This document shows, in pieces, positions 55,391-63,615 of a stretch of 64,000 nt of DNA. Position numbers and translations under genes: made by a program. A model generated the notes under the pieces. The model saw only the letters and a program-made list of their open reading frames with translations. It ran no database searches and was not told the origin of the DNA. The stretch is from positions 18,731-82,730 of the forward strand of contig NZ_JAHSTU010000014.1 in NCBI RefSeq assembly GCF_019145495.1, read 5' to 3'. Numbering within the stretch: the stretch's first letter is position 1; every line of letters begins with the position of its first letter. The stretch comes from Pseudomonas azerbaijanoccidentalis. Lineage in GTDB: Bacteria; Pseudomonadota; Gammaproteobacteria; Pseudomonadales; Pseudomonadaceae.

Positions 55391-56959
55391 ATGCCGAAAA
55401 CCAATACCTTGGACTTCTCTTCGCCTGCCGGCGCTGAAAAGGCACTTCAAAAGATTGCTCAGCAGATGGGGCGTGCTGGTCAATCCGTTGTTTCCTCTGA
55501 ATTCAATCAAAAACCTCGCCGCAGTTCCGATACGACCTACAGAGAAGCGTTTATCACGCTTTCCAGTGGCCAGCTGATCACGTTGCGGGTGAATGGGACT
55601 GGCGATATCTACCAGGTGTTGCTCAATGGTTCGGTAAAGCCACTCAAAGAACATACGGACACTGACAAGGCGATCGCAGAGATTGCGAGCATGGCCGAAA
55701 AGAATCAGGGTGCGTTCCAGAAAGCGCAGGCCCGTAAAGCTGTTGCGTTGCCCAAGGGAATGGGTACGACCAAACCCAAGCAAGTCGATGCCCTGGTGCA
55801 GCAGGTGAGTGAGCTGGATACGCAGATCAGTGAGCGCAAGGCTACGATCGCCGAGCTGCAATCGAAACTCGGTGTGGGCGCAATGACTGACTCGGTACCC
55901 CCACAGCTGACCGATCTCGACGACAACGCGCGTGAGGTGCTGGGACAGTTGGCCAAGGCTGACGGGCAGGCAGTCGAAGACGGTGACCTGATCAGCAAGG
56001 AAGGCCGCGACACGTTGATTGATCTCGGTCTGATCGATCGCTACACCGACAAGGGCGACAACGTGCTCAATGACAAGGGGCGCGCGTGTGTGGCCATGCT
56101 TGATTCGGCGCTGGCGCCAGCCCCTGTTGTCGGGTCGAAGTCTGGCGCTGAGCCGATGTCCTGGCTTGGGTTCAAACTCGTCAATCAGGTGTTTGTAGAT
56201 GAGCTGGGGCCGATGGAAGTGCCTTCACGGTTCCAGATTGGCGCGAGCGTGTTCCTTGGGCTTGGCCAAGACGGCGACAAAATGGATATTGCCGCCAAAG
56301 TCATTGGGGCGAACTTCCGATCGTCGAAGGTTCACTACACGTTGGCGGTACCGATACAGTCTACGGGCGATCAACCCATGTATGCGGTGCTGTACGACGT
56401 CGATTCTGTGAGCGTGGCGTCTCCTGAAGAGATTCTGGATAGCGCAACACAGCCGCAACTGGTGGATTCGCTGGACGCATACAAGGCGCCTCTCCCGGTT
56501 GAGTCCGTGATGTCGCTGGCCAGCTCCTACGTTGCTGCCCGCGAACTGGCGGCGGCCACTGGCGTGATGCTCGATGACGCGTCGACCGACGGCGCAAAAG
56601 GATATCTTGAGATAGCTTTAGATATCGTCGAGAACAATGGTCCCATCCACTTGGAAGAGGGCAACATTGATCAGGCCCGCCTTGAGCTGAACATGGCCAA
56701 GTCTTTCCGGGCTGCCATTGCGATGCTCGACAGTGCCAGCGGACGTCAGATGGATGACAAAGCCCTGGACCAACTGGTGGCGATCGCCAAGGTTTCAGCC
56801 GCTTCTGAGAATGAAATCGCCGATCAGGATGCCCTGACCACATTGCTGGCGCTGTCGATGGTCGACGTTGCCGAGGGCATCTACTTCCTGAGCGAGAAAG
56901 GTCGCCAGCACCTTAACGACAACGGTATGGACGCCTATGGGGAGCCGTTCGCGGAATAG
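55391..56959 (+). CDS. DarA-like internal virion anti-restriction protein
   Basis: 522 residues. Residues about 48-125 (TYREAFITLSSGQLITLRVNGTGDIYQVLLNGSVKPLKEHTD ... GAFQKAQARKAVALPKG) match the DarA N-terminal domain family (defence against restriction) of P1-like phages. A coiled segment and several small domains follow. Domain borders carry MLDSA (236-240), ILDSA (348-352), MLDDA (393-397) and MLDSA (445-449), matching the peptides in the prohead protease. P1 DarA is packaged in the head, injected with DNA, and protects it from type I restriction; its processing by the head protease is expected. Function here is by family inference. Confidence 0.75.
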   Translation: MPKTNTLDFSSPAGAEKALQKIAQQMGRAGQSVVSSEFNQKPRRSSDTTYREAFITLSSGQLITLRVNGTGDIYQVLLNGSVKPLKEHTDTDKAIAEIASMAEKNQGAFQKAQARKAVALPKGMGTTKPKQVDALVQQVSELDTQISERKATIAELQSKLGVGAMTDSVPPQLTDLDDNAREVLGQLAKADGQAVEDGDLISKEGRDTLIDLGLIDRYTDKGDNVLNDKGRACVAMLDSALAPAPVVGSKSGAEPMSWLGFKLVNQVFVDELGPMEVPSRFQIGASVFLGLGQDGDKMDIAAKVIGANFRSSKVHYTLAVPIQSTGDQPMYAVLYDVDSVSVASPEEILDSATQPQLVDSLDAYKAPLPVESVMSLASSYVAARELAAATGVMLDDASTDGAKGYLEIALDIVENNGPIHLEEGNIDQARLELNMAKSFRAAIAMLDSASGRQMDDKALDQLVAIAKVSAASENEIADQDALTTLLALSMVDVAEGIYFLSEKGRQHLNDNGMDAYGEPFAE

Positions 56960-57012
56960 GCCTCAGAAATCGTCGAAAACATTATAAAATTATTGTTTAA
57001 TGATCCTCGTCT

Positions 57013-57025
57013 TGTACGGGGATTA
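57013..57025 (+). promoter_or_regulatory. TGTACGGGGATTA motif variant (copy 9)
   Basis: TGTACGGGGATTATTTTATG overlaps the start region of the 57030 gene. It differs from the consensus at C-to-A and A-to-T, so it is the weakest member of the family. Confidence 0.4.
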
Positions 57026-57029
57026 TTTT

Positions 57030-57614
57030 ATGCACGGAAAAATTGGGTTGATGCTCACAGCGAAGGCCAGCGAGGACGATTTGCAATGCGCCGATCAGAT
57101 TGTGTTCACCCTAGAAGCGATCGAGCGCGGACACCTGCCGGATGAAATGTGTACACAGGAAATCGGTGAGTCGTTCGATGTCGAGAATGCAGCCCAATGC
57201 CAGCAAGTTGTACGGCACCTGTTGGACGTCGCGAGCAAGGGCAGTATTGGGCGTGCCGTCATGGGCATGCGTCTGCTGTTCGACCCGCGCAGCGCGGTGC
57301 TGGCGCCGGATTCTGACGTTCTAGAACTGCACCCAAAGCTGGTGCAGGCGTTACAGGGAGCGGAGCAGGTCAAGGCCAGTGGTTGGGTGTCATTGTCGGC
57401 GCCGGGTCAGATTCAGCCGGGAGACTTCCTCAGTTTCACCGTTGGCGGTAGTCCTGTGTGCGCAACCGCGCGGCAGGTTCTGTTCGCCGGTACCGACCGT
57501 GAGGAAATCGTCTACAACCGCCAGCGAAACCACTATTTCATCACCGCGATGGCGCTTGATGGCAGCAGCAGTCACAAGGATGTCTTTGTGCGATCGATGG
57601 CGAAGGCACGCTGA
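57030..57614 (+). CDS. Hypothetical protein
   Basis: 194 residues from the ATG at 57030; an in-frame ATG 30 bp upstream (57000) is also possible and gives 204 residues. The start is uncertain because the motif variant overlaps it. Mixed alpha/beta with LSAPGQIQPGDFLSFTVGGSPVCATARQVLFAG, a small beta domain. No family recognised. Confidence 0.55.
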   Translation: MHGKIGLMLTAKASEDDLQCADQIVFTLEAIERGHLPDEMCTQEIGESFDVENAAQCQQVVRHLLDVASKGSIGRAVMGMRLLFDPRSAVLAPDSDVLELHPKLVQALQGAEQVKASGWVSLSAPGQIQPGDFLSFTVGGSPVCATARQVLFAGTDREEIVYNRQRNHYFITAMALDGSSSHKDVFVRSMAKAR

Positions 57615-57799
57615 TGAGTGAGGACGCACTGTCGGCTTTGGTCATCGGTTACTTGGTGGGTGGTGTCATCACCCTTATGTCAATGGACGCGCCAAGTCAT
57701 GAGCGCTACTTAGCTCGTCGACTCTTTCTGTGGCCGCTGTACTGGGCTTATCTGGTCACGAAGATGGTTTTCATGTTGGCGCACGAGGTGCGGCGATGA
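57614..57799 (+). CDS. Small membrane protein
   Basis: 61 residues with two hydrophobic segments (LVIGYLVGGVITLMSM; LFLWPLYWAYLVTKMVFML). ATG overlaps the previous stop (TGATG). No family recognised. Confidence 0.55.
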   Translation: MSEDALSALVIGYLVGGVITLMSMDAPSHERYLARRLFLWPLYWAYLVTKMVFMLAHEVRR

Positions 57800-58134
57800 A
57801 TCTACCGCCTCTGATCAGCTCACAGCGTTACCTTAACCCCGAAACCGTCCAGCGCAAGGCGGCTACCTTCAAGCAGTTCATTGTCAGCACCGCAACCGTT
57901 GAACTGGTTGGCGTCCGGTACCGGGTATTACTCGACGGGCACCACAACTTCGCAGCGGCCAAGCTGGCGGGCGTTGAGCCGACTTGGCGCGGTCCGTCGC
58001 CCAAGATGCAGCGCTTCATCAAGCGCAGCACCAAAGACGACTTGGCGCGGTTCTTCATCAACAACCTGACCGATAGCGACTGGTATTTCATGGATACCGG
58101 CCAAGTGGTTTCTGAGCTGTTAGCCAGGGCTTAA
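57796..58134 (+). CDS. ParB/Srx-fold-like protein
   Basis: 112 residues from the ATG at 57796 (GAGGTGCGGCG). ISSQRYLNPETVQRKAATFKQFIVSTATVELVGVRYRVLLDGHHNFAAAKLAGVEPTW carries the DGHH-AAAKLAG pattern of the ParB/sulfiredoxin nuclease fold. It lacks the HTH and linker of plasmid ParB, so it is not the partition protein itself. Possibly a phage nuclease or modification factor. Confidence 0.65.
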   Translation: MNLPPLISSQRYLNPETVQRKAATFKQFIVSTATVELVGVRYRVLLDGHHNFAAAKLAGVEPTWRGPSPKMQRFIKRSTKDDLARFFINNLTDSDWYFMDTGQVVSELLARA

Positions 58135-58149
58135 CGCTATCGCAAAGCA

Positions 58150-58178
58150 TGCGGCGCCGATCGGCGCCGTTTGTGTTT
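58150..58178 (+). terminator. Rho-independent terminator
   Basis: CGGCGCC GAT CGGCGCCG stem followed by TTTGTGTTT. It closes the DarA-like unit. Confidence 0.7.
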
Positions 58179-58227
58179 CTGCTCCCTTCAAATAACGCTA
58201 AAAACAATAGCGATTAACTGTTAATCT

Positions 58228-58256
58228 TTGCTTGTAATGTCCGGGGATAGTTTTTA
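58228..58256 (+). promoter_or_regulatory. Promoter with TGTCCGGGGATA spacer (copy 10)
   Basis: TTGCTT (58228-58233), 17-bp spacer, TTTTTA (58251-58256). The exact TGTCCGGGGATA (58239-58250) fills the spacer, as in the XRE promoter. A pair AACGCTA/AATAGCG lies just upstream (58195-58212). It drives the nuclease-helicase operon. Confidence 0.55.
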
Positions 58257-58296
58257 TGCGGGTTTTGGACGTTTTAAGCGGATTTAAGGGGGCGTT

Positions 58297-58629
58297 ATGC
58301 AGGTTAAGCGTGTTTTGAGTCGCGCCGACTACGAAAACGATTCGGCGTTTGAGCGCGACGTGGATCAGGTTGCTAAAGCGCTGGACGTGGTGGGGAAGCG
58401 TGAACTGATGTTCTCCCTGATGCGCGAGTGCCGTGGTTGCGGGAATGACGCCTCCTATGAATCCACTGAGTACGACGTGAAGCATGTCAGCGGTGAGTTT
58501 CAGCGAAAGATGGTTTGCCGTGCCTGCAATCACATCGTCCCTATCGATCGCAACGCATGTCAGTCCATTGGACGAATCGTGACGCTGTGGAACACCACCC
58601 CTTTGACGATCGAGGCCCGCCGTGTCTGA
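58297..58629 (+). CDS. Zinc-ribbon protein
   Basis: 110 residues; ribosome site AAGGGGGCGTT. CRGCGND ... CRACNH is a four-Cys ribbon of the phage Zn-ribbon type. First gene of an operon with the PD-(D/E)XK nuclease and helicase; may be a DNA-binding partner. Confidence 0.6.
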   Translation: MQVKRVLSRADYENDSAFERDVDQVAKALDVVGKRELMFSLMRECRGCGNDASYESTEYDVKHVSGEFQRKMVCRACNHIVPIDRNACQSIGRIVTLWNTTPLTIEARRV

Positions 58630-58999
58630 TCCCCGCATCATCATGAACGCGCTATGCACCCACTTGGGGCGGTACGCCTACCGCTACGGCGACGAAATCC
58701 AGCTGCATAAGCGCATTGCCGAGGTGCTGACACTGCACGGCTTTGAGTTCGAACGTGAGCGCGTGCTGGATGCGCGCAACCGTGCGGACTTCTGGCTGGA
58801 TGGTCTGGTGATCGAGGTCAAGGTAGCGGGCGGATTGTCCGAAGCGCTGCACCAGGTCGGGCGCTACATCAAGCTGCCTGACGTTACAGGCGTGATCCTT
58901 GCCGGTACACCGCGCTGGGCTGGCCAACCGCTGGTTGAGAAACCTGCATGGGAAGACAAACCGTTTCAGATGGTCAGGCTAACGAGGCAATCGCTATGA
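58622..58999 (+). CDS. PD-(D/E)XK nuclease-like protein
   Basis: 125 residues, GTG start overlapping the previous gene by 8 bp. NRADFWLDGLVIEVKVAGGLSEALHQVGRYI has the D...E-x-K core (Asp in RADF, EVKV) with a following QxxxY-like helix. Resembles VRR-NUC/small phage nucleases. It is translationally coupled (ATGA) to the SNF2 helicase, so the two likely act together on DNA. Confidence 0.75.
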   Translation: MSDPRIIMNALCTHLGRYAYRYGDEIQLHKRIAEVLTLHGFEFERERVLDARNRADFWLDGLVIEVKVAGGLSEALHQVGRYIKLPDVTGVILAGTPRWAGQPLVEKPAWEDKPFQMVRLTRQSL

Positions 59000-60744
59000 G
59001 CTACGGTCAGGTTGCCTTTGATGGGCGCTATTGGCATGTCAAATGTGAGCCACAAGTGCGATCGCGGCTCAAGCGTGTGTTTCCCCGGGCGCCGCAGGAA
59101 GCCGCTGAGGTGATCAGGTTGCTGGCCAGCGCGGAGAACAGCCGGGAGCTGCTGTGGTTCCTGCAACGCTACCCGATGGCCATGCCGCCGGAGACGGCCA
59201 GCGCTCTGGATATGCTCGCCTCACAGCATGTGCAGATGGAAACCAGCCTGGCCGACTTGTTAGCCGGTCGGAAGGCGATACCTCCGTTTGAGCTGGCAAA
59301 GCCTGCGCGCGATTACCAGCGTTTCGCAGCAACTCAAACCGAAATCCGGGGCGGACTGCTGGTGGCCGATGACCTTGGCCTGGGTAAGACAGTTACCGCG
59401 ATGTGCCTGATGGCCGTTGCGGGGAACTTGCCCGCGGTCGTCGTGTACCCCGCATCGTTACCAAACCACTGGCCGGAAAAACTTGCCGAGTTCCTGCCCA
59501 ATCTGCGCGTGCATCACGTCAACAGTGGCAAGCCCTACGATTTGATCAAGAAGCCTGGGCAACGTCGAAAAGACCTGTGGGATACGCTGCCGGATGTCAT
59601 CCTGGTGAGCTATCACAAGCTACGTGGCTGGGCGGAAGTGCTGGGCGAAATTGCGCAGTACGCTGTGTTTGAAGAGTGCCAGCAGCTACGAAACCCGGAC
59701 AGCGAAATCTACCGGGCGTGTCAGTACCTTGCAGCACACGTCAACCTGCGAATGGGGCTCACGGCGACACCGATCTACAACTACGGCGGCGAGTTCTATT
59801 TCGTTGTGAATGTGCTGACCCCTGACGCCTTGGGCGGTTGGGATGAGTTTCTGCGCGAATGGTGTGAGCGGGACAACGATGGTAAGCCACGCCTGAAGGA
59901 CTCCATCGCGTTCGGCGAGTACCTGCGACGTGAAGGCATCATGCTGCGTCGTACCCGTCGAGAGGTGGGGCGTGAGCTGCCTGCTCTGTCGAAGATCGCA
60001 CACGAGATTGAATTTGACGCCAAGGTGATGGATAGCATCGCCGGGGATGCCATCGCGCTGGCCAAGACCATCATGGCCGCCAACGAACAGCACCGCGGCC
60101 AGAAGATGAAGGCCGCCGGGGATCTGGATTTGTTGGTGCGCCATGCGACCGGCGTGGCTAAAGCGCCCCATGTCGCCGATTTTGTAAAGCTGCTGCTCGA
60201 AACAGAACAGCGAGTGATGCTGTTCGGCTGGCACCGCGACGTGTACGAAATCTGGAAAGAGCGGCTGGCCGAGTTCAACCCGGTTATGTACACCGGCAGC
60301 GAGTCCGCCAACCAGAAACAAGCTGCCAAAGAAGCATTCGTCAACGGCGACAGTCGCGTGATGCTAATCAGTCTGCGCGCTGGCGCCGGTGTCGACGGCT
60401 TGCAGCACGGATGTAGCACCGTTGTATTCGGCGAGCTGGATTGGTCGCCGGGCGTGCATGAACAGTGCATGGGGCGCTTGCACCGCGACGGGCAGACCGA
60501 GCCTGTCATGGCGTACTACCTCCTTTCTGATGAAGGCAGCGACCCGATCGTGTCTGACGTGCTGGGTGTCAAGCGAGAGCAGATCGAGGGCGTGCGCAAC
60601 CCGCAGGACGATCTTCTGCAACGCCTGGACGTGGGCGAAAACCACCTGCGATCGCTGGCAGAAAAATACCTCAAGGACAACAACGTGGTGCTGCCAGCAG
60701 CTGAGCCAGCAACGCCTATTCGCAAGCAATTGGAGTTGGTATGA
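58996..60744 (+). CDS. SNF2-family DNA helicase/translocase
   Basis: 582 residues from the ATG at 58996 (ACGAGGCAATCGCT). Motif I ADDLGLGKT, Ia VVYPASLPNHW, II position reads FEECQQLRN instead of DEAH/DEAQ-x-LKN, III GLTATPIYN, V/VI LISLRAGAGVDGLQ ... QCMGRLHRDGQTEPV. The altered DEAH (EECQ) keeps one Glu and may retain weak ATPase activity. Shorter than host SNF2 enzymes; typical of phage versions. Its N-terminal 90 residues are a separate helical domain. Confidence 0.88.
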   Translation: MSYGQVAFDGRYWHVKCEPQVRSRLKRVFPRAPQEAAEVIRLLASAENSRELLWFLQRYPMAMPPETASALDMLASQHVQMETSLADLLAGRKAIPPFELAKPARDYQRFAATQTEIRGGLLVADDLGLGKTVTAMCLMAVAGNLPAVVVYPASLPNHWPEKLAEFLPNLRVHHVNSGKPYDLIKKPGQRRKDLWDTLPDVILVSYHKLRGWAEVLGEIAQYAVFEECQQLRNPDSEIYRACQYLAAHVNLRMGLTATPIYNYGGEFYFVVNVLTPDALGGWDEFLREWCERDNDGKPRLKDSIAFGEYLRREGIMLRRTRREVGRELPALSKIAHEIEFDAKVMDSIAGDAIALAKTIMAANEQHRGQKMKAAGDLDLLVRHATGVAKAPHVADFVKLLLETEQRVMLFGWHRDVYEIWKERLAEFNPVMYTGSESANQKQAAKEAFVNGDSRVMLISLRAGAGVDGLQHGCSTVVFGELDWSPGVHEQCMGRLHRDGQTEPVMAYYLLSDEGSDPIVSDVLGVKREQIEGVRNPQDDLLQRLDVGENHLRSLAEKYLKDNNVVLPAAEPATPIRKQLELV

Positions 60745-61142
60745 AGACACTGAGCATTCGCCAGCCTTGGGCGTGGTTGATCATCCATGGCGGCAAGGAC
60801 ATTGAAAACCGGTCATGGCTCACGAAGTTTCGCGGGCGGTTCCTGGTGCATGCGTCAAAGGGCATGACAAAGCAGGAATATGCCGATGCAGCCGAATACG
60901 CCCAGCGCTTGGGTGTGACCGTTCCACCGGCGGCTGAGCTTCTGCGTGGGGGCATCATTGGATCGGTTGAAGCAATAGGCAGCGACATCAGCCACCCATC
61001 GCCCTGGTACATGCCAGGGAACAAGGCCATCGTTTTGCGGGATCCACGCCCGCTCCCATTCATCAGCGTAAACGGGCGCCTGGGGTTCTTTGACGTCCCT
61101 TGCGCCATCCCTGAAACTCACAAAGAGTGCCTGCCCAAATGA
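60741..61142 (+). CDS. ASCH domain protein
   Basis: 133 residues, ATGA overlap with the helicase. MKTLSIRQPWAWLIIHGGKDIENRSWLTKFRGRFLVHASK ... LRGGIIGSVEAIG is the classic ASCH start (SIRQPWA-li--G-K-iEnR). ASCH domains bind RNA or modified bases. A possible role is recognising modified DNA or RNA during infection. Confidence 0.88.
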   Translation: MKTLSIRQPWAWLIIHGGKDIENRSWLTKFRGRFLVHASKGMTKQEYADAAEYAQRLGVTVPPAAELLRGGIIGSVEAIGSDISHPSPWYMPGNKAIVLRDPRPLPFISVNGRLGFFDVPCAIPETHKECLPK

Positions 61143-61270
61143 AAGCCCCGATCTACTGCCGCACAAGTGGCCAACGCGTTGGCGGCTGCGCCTGCTACCG
61201 TTGCCGTCCTACCGAACAGAAAAGTAAACCGCTTGCTGGATTGCGCGTAGCCGACAAGAAAGCCACCTAA
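61139..61270 (+). CDS. Small Cys-rich protein
   Basis: 43 residues; ATG overlaps the ASCH stop (ATGA). YCRTSGQRVGGCACYRC has four Cys, a possible zinc site. Very short, so evidence is limited to coupling and Cys pattern. Confidence 0.4.
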   Translation: MKAPIYCRTSGQRVGGCACYRCRPTEQKSKPLAGLRVADKKAT

Positions 61271-61274
61271 ATCC

Positions 61275-61392
61275 ATGCCCTTCAGGGATTTAATAGTTTT
61301 AATGGGCTTTATATCTAAGATTTGGGCGTTGTTAATAAATGACTTCAGGCTATACGGCACCTGCTTTTGCGCCTGTGCACAAACCTGTGGGC
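61275..61392. other. AT-richer flank of the replication origin
   Basis: About 61281-61350 is richer in A and T (TTTAATAGTTTTAATGGG, TTATATCTAAGATT, TTAATAAATG) and immediately precedes the iteron array. This is the layout expected of the unwinding region of an iteron origin; no clear DnaA box was found. Confidence 0.5.
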
Positions 61393-61609
61393 GGGTGGGT
61401 AAATTACTGAAAAGGGTGTGTGAATTACGGCAGATGGTGGGTGAACTACGCCTTTGGGTGGGTAAATTACGCGTTTACAGGTGTCGGGTGGGTAAATTAC
61501 GGGATTTAGTGCTTTGGCCTGTGGACAGGTGTGTAAATTACGCCGGCTGCCCCTGTAATCATTGGCTTTTGTGAGCGATGGTTCTTCAAATCCCGTAATT
61601 TACCCACCC
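61393..61609 (+). other. oriV: Plasmid replication origin with seven iterons
   Basis: Consensus GGGTGGGTAAATTAC(G). Direct copies start at 61393, 61414, 61435, 61456, 61486 and 61527; an inverted copy (GTAATTTACCCACCC) is at 61595-61609. The first four are exactly 21 bp apart (two helix turns). The inverted copy lies just upstream of the rep gene and may mediate autoregulation. It is directly followed by RepA, as in iteron plasmids. Confidence 0.88.
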
Positions 61610-61718
61610 GTCTAAAACCACACTTTCGTATCTCGTTTTTGGCAAAACCCTTATTATCTGTGCGGCACCTGGCTGCCTTGTGATAAGGCAGGCCGATTCA
61701 CTTTTGACGGGACTCTAC

Positions 61719-62786
61719 ATGCGACCTGATAAATCCCCCGGGGTAGCTCCCAACAGGAACGCGCAGAAGATCGCGGATATGCAGCAGCGGGCAGCCCAGG
61801 CTGATCTGTTGGGGCCTGATGAGCAGCCGCAGGTTGAGCCGGCACCAGCGCCCGCGCCCGCTGAGACTGATCCAGGTTCAACACCAGCCAAAGCGAGCCG
61901 CCGCAAGAAAGCGATCGGTGCGGTTCAGGGGGATTTCTTCACGCCATTGCTATACGACGTAGGCGCCCGTGACAGCCGTGGGGTCATGGACGTGGCTGTG
62001 TTCCGGCTCTCAAAGAAAGACAAGCGCGCAAACTCGGTTATCCGGTACGAGCTGCCCGACGGTTTTGTTGAAGTGTCGTCAGGCCCGCACGGCATGGCTT
62101 CTGTGTGGGACTACGACATAGTGTTGATGGCGGTATCTCACTTGACCGAGGCGATGAACCGCTATCGTGACGGCAAGGGTGAGAAGCCTTCGCAGACGTT
62201 CCTCCCGCACATTGGCGACGTCCTCAAGTTTTGCCGCAAGGACAACGGCGGTAACCAGAAAGACGCGGTGGCTGGGGCGTTGCAACGTCTCATGACGACG
62301 TTTGTAGGGATCGAGCGCACCAACATGCTGCGCGGCCAGCTGCGCACTGTCACTGAGGGCGAGAACCTGGTGGGGCCGAGCAAGGTCATCAGTAATGCAA
62401 AGACCGGCAAAATTGAGTATGTCGAGATCAAGCTTGCTGACTGGATGTACAACGAGATCACCCAAGGTACGAAGCCGGATGTTCTCACGGTGCACCCGGA
62501 CTACTTCCTGCGCGAATCTGGCGTTGGCCGTTTCGTCTATCGCTTGGCGCGCAAGGCGGCAGGCAAGGACTCTGCTGTATGGGGCTTCAAGACGATCTAT
62601 GACCGTAGCGGTAGTAACGGCACCCTCAAGGAGTTCAACAGGCTGCTACGCGAGCTGATCGCCGATGACGACTTACCAGAGTATTCGCTTGCCGAAGAGC
62701 CAGGTAAGGATGGACCGATGTTGCGCATGGTCCACCGGTCACAAGGCGATAAGTGGAAGGAAGCGCCCGCTTCAGACGGTGATTAA
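61719..62786 (+). CDS. repA: Plasmid replication initiator RepA (RPA family)
   Basis: 355 residues. The ATG at 61719 (GACGGGACTCTAC) is preferred over a GTG at 61680 with no ribosome site. After a Pro/Ala-rich N-terminus, GDFFTPLLYDVGARDSRGVMDVAVFRLSKKDKR, GPHGMASVWDYDIVLMAVSHLTEAMNRY and DWMYNEITQGTKPDVLTVHPDYFLRESGVGRFVYRLARKAAG fit the replication initiator protein A family (RPA). It would bind the iterons upstream and start plasmid replication. Its presence next to virion genes is the main evidence for a phage-plasmid. Confidence 0.9.
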   Translation: MRPDKSPGVAPNRNAQKIADMQQRAAQADLLGPDEQPQVEPAPAPAPAETDPGSTPAKASRRKKAIGAVQGDFFTPLLYDVGARDSRGVMDVAVFRLSKKDKRANSVIRYELPDGFVEVSSGPHGMASVWDYDIVLMAVSHLTEAMNRYRDGKGEKPSQTFLPHIGDVLKFCRKDNGGNQKDAVAGALQRLMTTFVGIERTNMLRGQLRTVTEGENLVGPSKVISNAKTGKIEYVEIKLADWMYNEITQGTKPDVLTVHPDYFLRESGVGRFVYRLARKAAGKDSAVWGFKTIYDRSGSNGTLKEFNRLLRELIADDDLPEYSLAEEPGKDGPMLRMVHRSQGDKWKEAPASDGD

Positions 62787-63218
62787 GTCAAACCACTCAT
62801 CCATCACCGAATCAACGGCAGATATCGCCAGCTGGCGTTGCTGGAAATGCACCAGCGCCAGCACCGCCACTTCCCCATTGGTTAGATCCGCGTGGAGTCG
62901 ATACTTTTGCCCGCGATCGTCCACACCGTCTGTTTCAATCCGCGGTGAAAATCGGGCGGCCTCATCCCCTAGTTTTACTGTCTCGTTGCCTTCCGCGACC
63001 TGGTAATCCCGAATCGCCTGCGCCCAATGATCCTCAGTGAAAAGGCAGTCATAGGCATCGGTGCGCGTGTTGGTGACGAAGGCGTACCCCTCATCAGCGA
63101 CCTCCCGAAAATCTCGAGTCTTTTTAGCGATCGCGAGCACCCCTGTGGCTGGGTCCAGGAGGGCCAGCAATGTCACGCTGTCGCCACTGTATCCACTGAC
63201 TGAAGCCATGATTTTCAT
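62772..63218 (-). CDS. Hypothetical protein
   Basis: 148 residues from the ATG at 63218 (TTGAGGTGTAC), on the minus strand overlapping the rep stop by 15 bp. Mixed alpha/beta (VSGYSGDSVTLLALLDPATGVLAIAKKT). No family recognised. Its promoter region (63225-63328) carries an AAAACGCTAATG element. Confidence 0.6.
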   Translation of the reverse strand: MKIMASVSGYSGDSVTLLALLDPATGVLAIAKKTRDFREVADEGYAFVTNTRTDAYDCLFTEDHWAQAIRDYQVAEGNETVKLGDEAARFSPRIETDGVDDRGQKYRLHADLTNGEVAVLALVHFQQRQLAISAVDSVMDEWFDLITV

Positions 63219-63224
63219 GTACAC

Positions 63225-63328
63225 CTCAAAATAAACAATAAAACGCTAATGTTTTGCTTGTGCAATAAACATAAAAATTATAACTTTATTTCGCCGAAGG
63301 TTGCGGCCTAAACGAAAGGGAAAAAGTT
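63225..63328. promoter_or_regulatory. Divergent AT-rich control region
   Basis: AATAAAACGCTAATG (63239-63253), a variant of the AAACGCTATT element, lies between the minus-strand 63218 gene and the plus-strand 63329 gene, with an A/T-rich run (ACATAAAAATTATAAC). Confidence 0.45.
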
Positions 63329-63553
63329 ATGCGCAAGATTACCGAGCGATTGCCTAAGCCGTTCCTGATGGGTTTGCTGACGGCAGGGTTGGTGTATGCG
63401 GTGGGTTGGGTCGGGGAAACCGATTACCAGCAAGCCGTGGCCAGTCAGAAGATGTATTGCGAAATGTCGGCGCGCGGCGCCTGGCCGCCGCGCCCTGAGC
63501 TGAACTGCCAAAAGGCTGAGACGCAGCAAGGCATTCGCCTCGTAGGCTTGTGA
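63329..63553 (+). CDS. Small membrane protein
   Basis: 74 residues; ribosome site GAAAGGGAAAAAGTT. One hydrophobic segment (FLMGLLTAGLVYAVGWVG) then a short Cys-containing tail. A terminator follows at once, so it is a single-gene unit. No family recognised. Confidence 0.6.
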   Translation: MRKITERLPKPFLMGLLTAGLVYAVGWVGETDYQQAVASQKMYCEMSARGAWPPRPELNCQKAETQQGIRLVGL

Positions 63554-63566
63554 TAAGCGCTTCCTC

Positions 63567-63592
63567 AAAAAGCCCCGATTCCGGGGCTTTTT
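63567..63592 (+). terminator. Rho-independent terminator
   Basis: AAAAAGCCCCG, loop ATT, CGGGGCTTTTT; symmetrical, so it may act on both strands. Confidence 0.85.
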
Positions 63593-63615
63593 CGTTCATT
63601 TGGCCAACAAAAAAC

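Noticed and set aside
55146..55577. Plus-strand open frame of 143 codons upstream of and overlapping the DarA-like gene
   Set aside because: It covers the 13-bp stem-loop, then runs out of frame through the DarA-like start. Its composition (Arg/Pro/Lys-rich) is that of a shadow frame.
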